Source: Daedaleopsis sinensis (lineage: Eukaryota > Basidiomycota > Agaricomycetes > Polyporales > Polyporaceae). Taken from it: 64,000 nt of DNA. Shown here one piece after another: positions 58,337 to 64,000 of this stretch; within the stretch, counting starts at the first letter, position 1, and each line of letters starts with the position of its first letter. Below the pieces are notes generated by a model. That model did no database searches. It was not told the origin of the DNA and saw only the letters and a list, made by a program, of their open reading frames with translations. The stretch spans positions 3,038,001 through 3,102,000 of the forward strand of contig CM066304.1 of NCBI GenBank assembly GCA_033807695.1. The letters are read 5' to 3'. A program made the position numbers and the translations under genes.

Positions 58337-58861
58337 TCAACTTGAATGCCGCGAAAACTGGAGCTGATAGTGATGTCCTCCGGCGCCGTAATCGACGTTG
58401 CAATCCTTCGGCCAGATATACCCACCCACGAGCCCATCCTTGTTCGTGCACTCATTGAGAATGGATTGGAAATAGCCTTTGCAGTTGACCCCGGCGTGGA
58501 TCCTCGAAGCATATGAGGAGCAAACGTCGATCTTACACGTGCCGACGGTGATCTGAGTGGTGCACTGTCCCCACATGTTAACCTGCTCGCAGTGGGTGGC
58601 CAACTGTTCCATCGCTTTTCTGCAGTCTGAAGCCAATGGGCTCCCGCCGCTCGTCTCGCACACAGGGCGAGTCAGGTCAGGCTCGGAGCAAGCTGTGATC
58701 GAGAGCAGTGCGAGATGGGTATGGGAACCTGAGGGCAAAGACAGGACTTATGACTCACGCTGAACGAGTGCTGTGACACCTTTTGCGGTGAGCGACAGGC
58801 CTTCGACGGCAGCGGCGCACGCAAGCACAAGGACCTTGATCATGACCGCGTGTTTGACCAT
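58337..58861 (-). CDS. Small cysteine-rich secreted protein, intact
   Basis: Exons 58,759-58,861 and 58,337-58,692, with a 66 nt GT-AG intron, give 152 aa. The first 22 or so residues are a clear signal peptide (MVKHAVMIKVLVLACAAAVEG). The mature part carries eight or more Cys spread along blocks such as VCETSGGSPLASDC, GTCKIDVC, NCKGYFQSILNEC and WPKDCNVDYG, ending HYQLQFSRHSS. Size, secretion and Cys spacing resemble fungal effector or killer-protein-like families (for example Ecp2/HCE2-type layouts), but I cannot assign a family and no activity should be assumed. A damaged paralogue lies 600 nt downstream on the same strand, consistent with local tandem duplication. Confidence 0.8.
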
Positions 58862-59001
58862 CGTAGTAGTAGGCGATGTTTATGAAAATCGAACTGTGCG
58901 AGAAATCAGCGAAGCTCGTCATCGCGATAACTGGAAGACTCACTGGGAATGTAGATGAAGAATGTTGAGCTCTACTACTAGTTGAGTCCTCTTCGAACAG
59001 G

Positions 59002-59009
59002 TATTTATA
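59002..59009 (-). promoter_or_regulatory. TATA box of the intact secreted-protein gene
   Basis: TATAAATA on the minus strand, about 140 nt upstream of the ATG at 58,861. Confidence 0.5.
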
Positions 59010-59907
59010 GACTTGGAGGCGAGCTATACTCTGCTATACTTGGACATCATGGCAAGGCACCGCGTAAGAGTGATGGCATCTCGTCGTTCCTGGACACAAG
59101 ATAAGTTGCGGCCCCGGCCTACTTCCAGAATCCATAATGCGGGTCGGAAGGGGTCAGACAGTACACAAGGTCGCCCAAGACAGATTTGCATGCATTATTG
59201 AATGCTCTCTTGCTACTCAGCATAGCTCAGCATCAGGTAAGAGGGGTTGTAGTAAGCGGCAATGTAGTCGAAAGGGCGACCGATCTGCCGGCAGCCCGGG
59301 CTTGCTGACACGGAAGCCCGTCAATACACCAGCAAGGGGCAGCAACAGGCAGCAACCCGTTGAGAATCTCGTGCGAGGTCCCGGCTACACGGCAAGTACA
59401 ACATATGAAACGGCCAAGCTTGCAAGGCGCCCCGGTTCGGAAGAATCCTACAGTTCATGAGGTCGAGAAGACAAGCGAACCTAACTCCGAGAGAAAAGGA
59501 GGTAATTAGCGATGTATGAGGGGAAGGGATGTGTACACCCATGTCTCGTTCACTGACCACGCACCAGCACTGTGCAAAGTCCAGAGTCAGGTGGTTGAAA
59601 TCGAGGTTGAAATGTGCAACGTGCGCCATCGGCGCCGGCGAGCTGCGAAGAAGACCAATCAGTCTGCGCGCGTGGTCGCGAACGACTGTCGCCCAGTTTG
59701 CAGCACGTGGACTTGCGTGGTGTATCGTCGGAGGAGTAGATTGACACGGAGATCGGACTGGACATGGGAAGAGCACTCGTTGCACGCCCTCTTTCGATAG
59801 TTGTTGAGTGCTGATCGTAGACATTATAGAGTACTGATACAAGTGACCATCGACGGAGGAGCAAAACGCTCGGCGGATTGATATCATTCCGGTTCGGGTT
59901 CCCGTTG
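59010..59907. other. 3' flank of the F-box-like gene and intergenic DNA
   Basis: A 196-codon minus-strand frame (59,911-59,321) overlaps the end of the F-box-like gene but has no recognisable domain. It is probably untranslated, although an alternative last exon spliced from the GTACGT near 59,921 is conceivable. Confidence 0.45.
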
Positions 59908-61693
59908 TCAATCGTGGCAGTCACGTACCCATTTGTCAACGCTGCTAAGGCCGCGTACAGGATGAAACTGTAAGCCCTCTCTTTGGATGAAGGAGACCAC
60001 TGCTGGAGCACAGACGTAGTCCACATCGGTCCCCCATTTCCAGTGTATAGGCGGGGAGCCCTCGTACTCAAAGGAGAAGAGTTCGGCGCCCTTGCTCAGC
60101 AATAGGAAGAGCTCAATGTGCCACTGGCGCACCGCGGAGCAGAAGGGACAAGGTTCCGAAGAGTCAGGACAGAGTCGCGTTTCCGGTTTGTCGTTCGGCG
60201 GGCTCGTGCTGCTGGGATGCTTTCCGGCACGAAGCACGAAGATCTTGAGGTTGGGAAGCTCCTCGATGAGTCGTGTCACTGCCATCTAAGGAATGGCGTG
60301 GATCAGACCATGATTCGAGTCCGCAAATATGACTACGTACCGCGTTATGGGAGCGCAAACCCAGCAGCTCGACGTTGATGTCCAACACCAGACAAGTAAG
60401 TTGCCCTGCTGCAGCCACACATGCACTAAGACAGAGCAAGCCGGCGAGGTCTTGTTCGGTGTGTTTTCCGTATCCAATTTGTATGAGCAGTTGGGTCGGG
60501 CGAATGCCGTGCACAAGCTCGTGGAGGCGATCGTACTTCATCACCGAATCCCGACCGACGTCGCTGATTTCGACCCGGGTGACCGGACGGTCGAGTCCAA
60601 GGGCATACAGCGAATCCAGATCGCCACGCAGATCTTGCAAATCCGGCCAGACGTTGAATTGGGGGACGGCAAAGTTTTTCCTGCGCTCGACCTCGACAGA
60701 CCCTGAGTTCCGTTCGTAGTCCGCAAACTCGAGCGTTTGCAAATTAGGAAACGCGCGTAAAAGGATGGGAAGGAAAGGGGGGTCATGGAGTTCAGGATCG
60801 AGTATTGTCTCGCACAACAGCAGCGATAGGGTGTGGACACGCAAAAAGCGAGGGGTCAGGGCAGTCGGGAAGATGGTTCTACGACTGAAGTCGGCGGCGA
60901 CTATGGTGGCTTTCTGGAGAGTCGGGCTGAACGACGCCAGGATCTCGAGGGCATCCAGACTCGCGCATTGATGGTAGGAAGAAAACTCGATGTCAACTTC
61001 GACGAGTGGTGATTTGAAGCCTTGGACCACGGTCAAGGTGCTGAGAGCAAAAGAAGTCATGCAGAAACGACGAATCGTTTTGAGTTCCATGATGACATCG
61101 ATGAGGGCCCTGCAGTCCAGCAACAACTCTTCAAACCACTCGATCTCCAGGTCTTCGAGATGGGTGGTCTCGAGCAAGACGCGCACGAGGAGAGGCGCTC
61201 CTTTCAGCAGGCCTACGTCGTACGAGTATACTGAGATCTCGTAAGCTGACTCTTGCTTGCTGTTGCCGTCCGTCTCTTCCCGGGAAATGTCTTCGTCCGC
61301 GCCGTCCTCCTGGCTGTGGCTGCCGCCCTCCTCGAAGTCATCCACACTCATATCTTGGTCATCCACCTCTTCGCCGTCAGAGCTTGAATAAACCGTATAT
61401 GCATCCAGGTCCATAGCTTCGTAGTCTGTTTCGTCGGTAATGTAATCGGTGGGACGCAAGTCGATCCGTATTGCAAGCTGACGTAGCCAAGGGGCGCGGA
61501 GGGGAGCATCCCGGAGTATGAAATTGCAAAAGGAGACGAGGTGGTCCTCGCTCGAGATCGTGACGCCGAAGTCGAGAAGATGGCGAACGCCCACAGAGTA
61601 TAGATCCTTTGAGGACTGCATCAAGGACAGCACTTGCGCTCTTTCGAGTAATGGGTAGAGCATGCAAATAACATCGAAGGGCAACGTCGGCAT
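59908..61693 (-). CDS. F-box-like protein with leucine-rich C-terminal region
   Basis: Exons 60,341-61,693 and 59,908-60,285, separated by a 55 nt GT-AG intron, give about 576 aa. The N-terminus (LPFDVICMLYPLLERAQVLSLMQSSKDLY) matches the pattern of an F-box, which binds Skp1 in SCF ubiquitin ligases. Residues about 80-150 form an acidic, Ser-rich insert (DETDYEAMDLD, SDGEEVDDQD). The rest has irregular Leu-rich segments typical of the large, poorly conserved F-box-like families of Agaricomycetes, in which the C-terminal part selects a substrate. The second exon could be mistaken for its own gene because it begins with ATG, but the donor and acceptor fit and the reading frame is continuous. 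Substrate unknown. Confidence 0.8.
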
Positions 61694-61801
61694 GGCGGAT
61701 TCTAGGTAGTTGAACCAACGCGCATTAAGTGAATGACCGGAATAGTGAGTTCTAGCACGTACGAGGAAGTGTAGGCTGTTGTGCGGCCCTTGATCAGTGC
61801 G

Positions 61802-61842
61802 GATGTGCGAGTGTGCGAGTGTGCGGGTGTGCGGGTGTGCGG
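61802..61842 (+). repeat. GTGTGCG(A/G) minisatellite
   Basis: About five units of 8 nt (GTGTGCGA then GTGTGCGG) between the F-box-like and RED genes. Confidence 0.8.
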
Positions 61843-61998
61843 GGAGCCCCCGTGAATTATCGTCCCTGAGTCTTGTAGTCGTGAGGTCGCAACGTGGTAC
61901 CCTGCATTCATTGCTGGTTCCGGCGTCGGGTACGAAAAGCTATATCAGATGTAACGAAAACAAAAGAGCGGACAATAAAGGATGCTGGAGATCCTACA

Positions 61999-63663
61999 CT
62001 ACGCCTTGCTTTTCTTGTCGGTGTATGCCTTCAGCCTGATCATAGATTCTCATCAGCAAACCAACACGTGAAGACCGCGAGGAGTACGCACCGCTGATAA
62101 TCTCTATCGACCTTCGCCTTGGTGTCCTTTTCGCTGGGGCCGCCGCCGCCTCCACCACCACCGCCTCCTGCTTTCTTCTTCTCCTTCCTCAGCCGCCGCT
62201 TCTCCTCCTTCTCGGCTTCCTCACTAAGAGCAATGAGGTCTTTGATCGAGGGCAGCGCGGACGACGCGAGCGGCTGCAGGCGCATGGGTCGCTCTTCCTC
62301 CATCTCGCCCTCTTCTTCTTCGTCAGGCGGGCCATGGTGTACACCTGTGCGTCTCTGCGGAGACATTGATCGGGACGCGGAGTGACTGTTGCGCGCGCGA
62401 GCGGGTGGTGGAGGGGTGGGTTCTCTTTCGTCGTCAGACGTAGCAAGCCATTTAGCCGGCCGCGAAGGCCCGCTTTCGCGCATCTCGCCCTCTTCGTCCT
62501 CCTGCTTGGGCAACAGCGACGGACGACTGGCCTCCTCCTCGTCGCTATTATCGTCGTCGCCTAGGTCAACACCCGTGTACTCGCCGGCGCCAGCGAAGAT
62601 GTCGAAATCTTCCTCCATGGGTTCGGGGTCTGGCGCTGGAATAACGTTCGACGACGGGGCGGTCGAAGATAAACCTGCAGATGCTGGTTCTCCCCTGGAT
62701 GCAGACGCAGTCGAGATGTCGGCTTGAGCGCTGTCGCCGCGAGAGGCGGCCTGCTCAGCCTCTGCACCTCCCGCGACTTTCCGTTTCTTCTTCCTTTCGC
62801 CATTCTCCTCCACCTCGGCCCCCTTCGTCTTCTTCTTCCTTTTGACCTTCCCCTCCGCTTTGGCGCCGCTGCTCCCGACAGGCTTGAACCCAATCGGCTT
62901 GAACTTGCCCGCCTTCTTGGCCTCCTCGAGTGCTTTGTCCGCCGCGCTGGAGACACGCGACGCCTCATCCGCGACAGACGCACCGCGCGCGCTCTTCAGC
63001 TCGCGCATGATGTCCTCGCGGGTGCGCTTCTTCGGCTGCGCGGCGCTCTCGAAGAACGCCTGCTCGAGGGACGCGTCGTCGGTGGCGGAGGTCTCCGCGG
63101 CGAGCCGTGCGCGATTCTGCTCGAGAAGCGCAAAGTCGAGCCCCTTGACGAGCACGGTGTGCTCGCTGTCGCCTCCGAGGTACTTGCGTTGCTCTTCTAC
63201 CTGTTGGCGGACGACGAAAGGACAACATCATGATGAGGGAAGGAGTGCTGGCGGGGATTTGAGGGTTTCGGGCACGTACCACCTGGCGGTCCTCAATCTC
63301 TGCATTCTGTCGCTCGAAATCCTCTGCGAGGGCTTCGACCTATGAGGCATACATAGAGATGTCGGCGATCTGACGGGATATTCTGACACAAGCACCCCGT
63401 TGCATAGGACTACCACATACCTGCGCGTAGTCATTGTTGACACCCTGTCTCCGTTCTGTAGCGCGGTCACGATACGATTCTTCCTTCGTAGACTTCTTCA
63501 ATGTCCTCGGCTTGAAAGCGGGTTTTGACGCATCCACAGTCTTTTGTTTCTTCTTGGTGGAAGTCGCAGCGGCTAGGAGAGAGCCGCGCACATGTGATGT
63601 AGCAGAGGAGGAGGATGCTGATGTCGGTTTATGGAGGAGCTGACGGAATGATTCCTGGTCCAT
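61999..63663 (-). CDS. RED/IK-family pre-mRNA splicing protein
   Basis: Exons 63,421-63,663, 63,280-63,339, 62,092-63,200 and 61,999-62,035, with introns of 81, 79 and 56 nt, give 482 aa. RED (IK, Smu2-type) is a spliceosome component that works with SMU1 before and during B-complex activation in the nucleus. Family marks: MDQESFRQLL at the start, YRDRATERRQGVNNDY (residues about 64-79), KYLGGDSEHT (about 107) and LVKGLDFALL (about 118-127). The rest is low-complexity: Lys/Arg-rich nuclear-localisation-like runs, an acidic stretch (about GVDLGDDDNSDEEE), a Gly10 run near the C-terminus, and a short last exon ending KKSKA. The start at 63,663 is chosen because the family begins with this motif; an in-frame upstream extension to 63,774 exists. 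No long Arg-Glu/Asp repeat is present. Confidence 0.9.
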
Positions 63664-64000
63664 GTTGAGTTCAAAGTGGTATAGAGTATAGTACAAGTCG
63701 AAGCCGTTGCACGCTGCACTAGATTCATGCGCCTCAGCGCCTACAAGACGTGTAACGCCAGATTGATCGGGCATAAATGATACAGGATATCCCTACTACA
63801 TAGTACTACCACTGGTGGTGCGCGATCGAGTGCAGCCCGATGCACGACTACTTACAGGCGGTACTGATTCTCTCAAGGGGTAGCCAGTCGAGCTACACGG
63901 TGTACTTCCCAGGCCAGACTACGCCACGTAAGCTGCAAGGATTCCTTCAATATACATTCTTCTCTTCTACTGGATAACTACCACCCCCCACTTCTTTGGT
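63664..64000. other. Upstream flank of the RED-family gene
   Basis: Presumed promoter and 5' UTR region reaching the window edge. No second gene is visible. Confidence 0.5.

Noticed and set aside
59908..60285. Separate 125-codon gene starting with ATG
   Set aside because: A proper acceptor lies just before this ATG and a donor ends the upstream frame in phase; it is the second exon of the F-box-like gene.
1..64000. CRISPR arrays, bacterial operons, rRNA genes
   Set aside because: No regularly spaced repeats, ribosome-binding sites or rRNA-like blocks. Introns and the pol III tRNA gene show nuclear fungal DNA.

Overview
The window looks like nuclear DNA from a basidiomycete fungus, probably an Agaricomycete. 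The evidence is gene structure (coding exons split by roughly 50-80 nt GT-AG introns, C/G-ending codons) and content: a GPI-type A1 aspartic peptidase, an F-box-like protein, a Zn2Cys6 regulator, a RED-family splicing factor, small cysteine-rich secreted proteins and a LINE-type retrotransposon. Gene density is very low on the left and normal for a fungus only in the last 10 kb.

Layout. Positions 1-22,376 and 32,482-53,400 are two direct copies of one segment. They differ by scattered substitutions, many small indels and two large indels. Each copy carries one clearly functional protein gene (the aspartic peptidase, minus strand) and one intron-containing tRNA-Pro(AGG) gene. The rest of each copy is long stretches with only decayed coding traces, microsatellites and palindromes. 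Copy 1 additionally holds a 1.27 kb terminal-inverted-repeat DNA element (20,948-22,216); copy 2 preserves the empty site. The 10.1 kb between the copies (22,377-32,481) holds a nearly complete non-LTR retrotransposon: ORF1 with a coiled coil, then endonuclease, a catalytically dead RNase H-like domain, reverse transcriptase and a CCHC knuckle.

From 53,401 to the end the sequence is single copy. In order it holds a Zn2Cys6 protein (+), a decayed short-chain dehydrogenase (-), two neighbouring paralogous cysteine-rich secreted-protein genes (-; the left one apparently damaged), an F-box-like gene (-) and the RED/IK-family gene (-).

No operon-like or biosynthetic logic is visible. The dominant story is segmental duplication plus transposon activity beside an ordinary gene-bearing region. 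The duplication could be real, or it could be two haplotypes of a dikaryon joined by the assembler; the sequence alone cannot decide. All gene models were made by eye from splice signals and reading frame.
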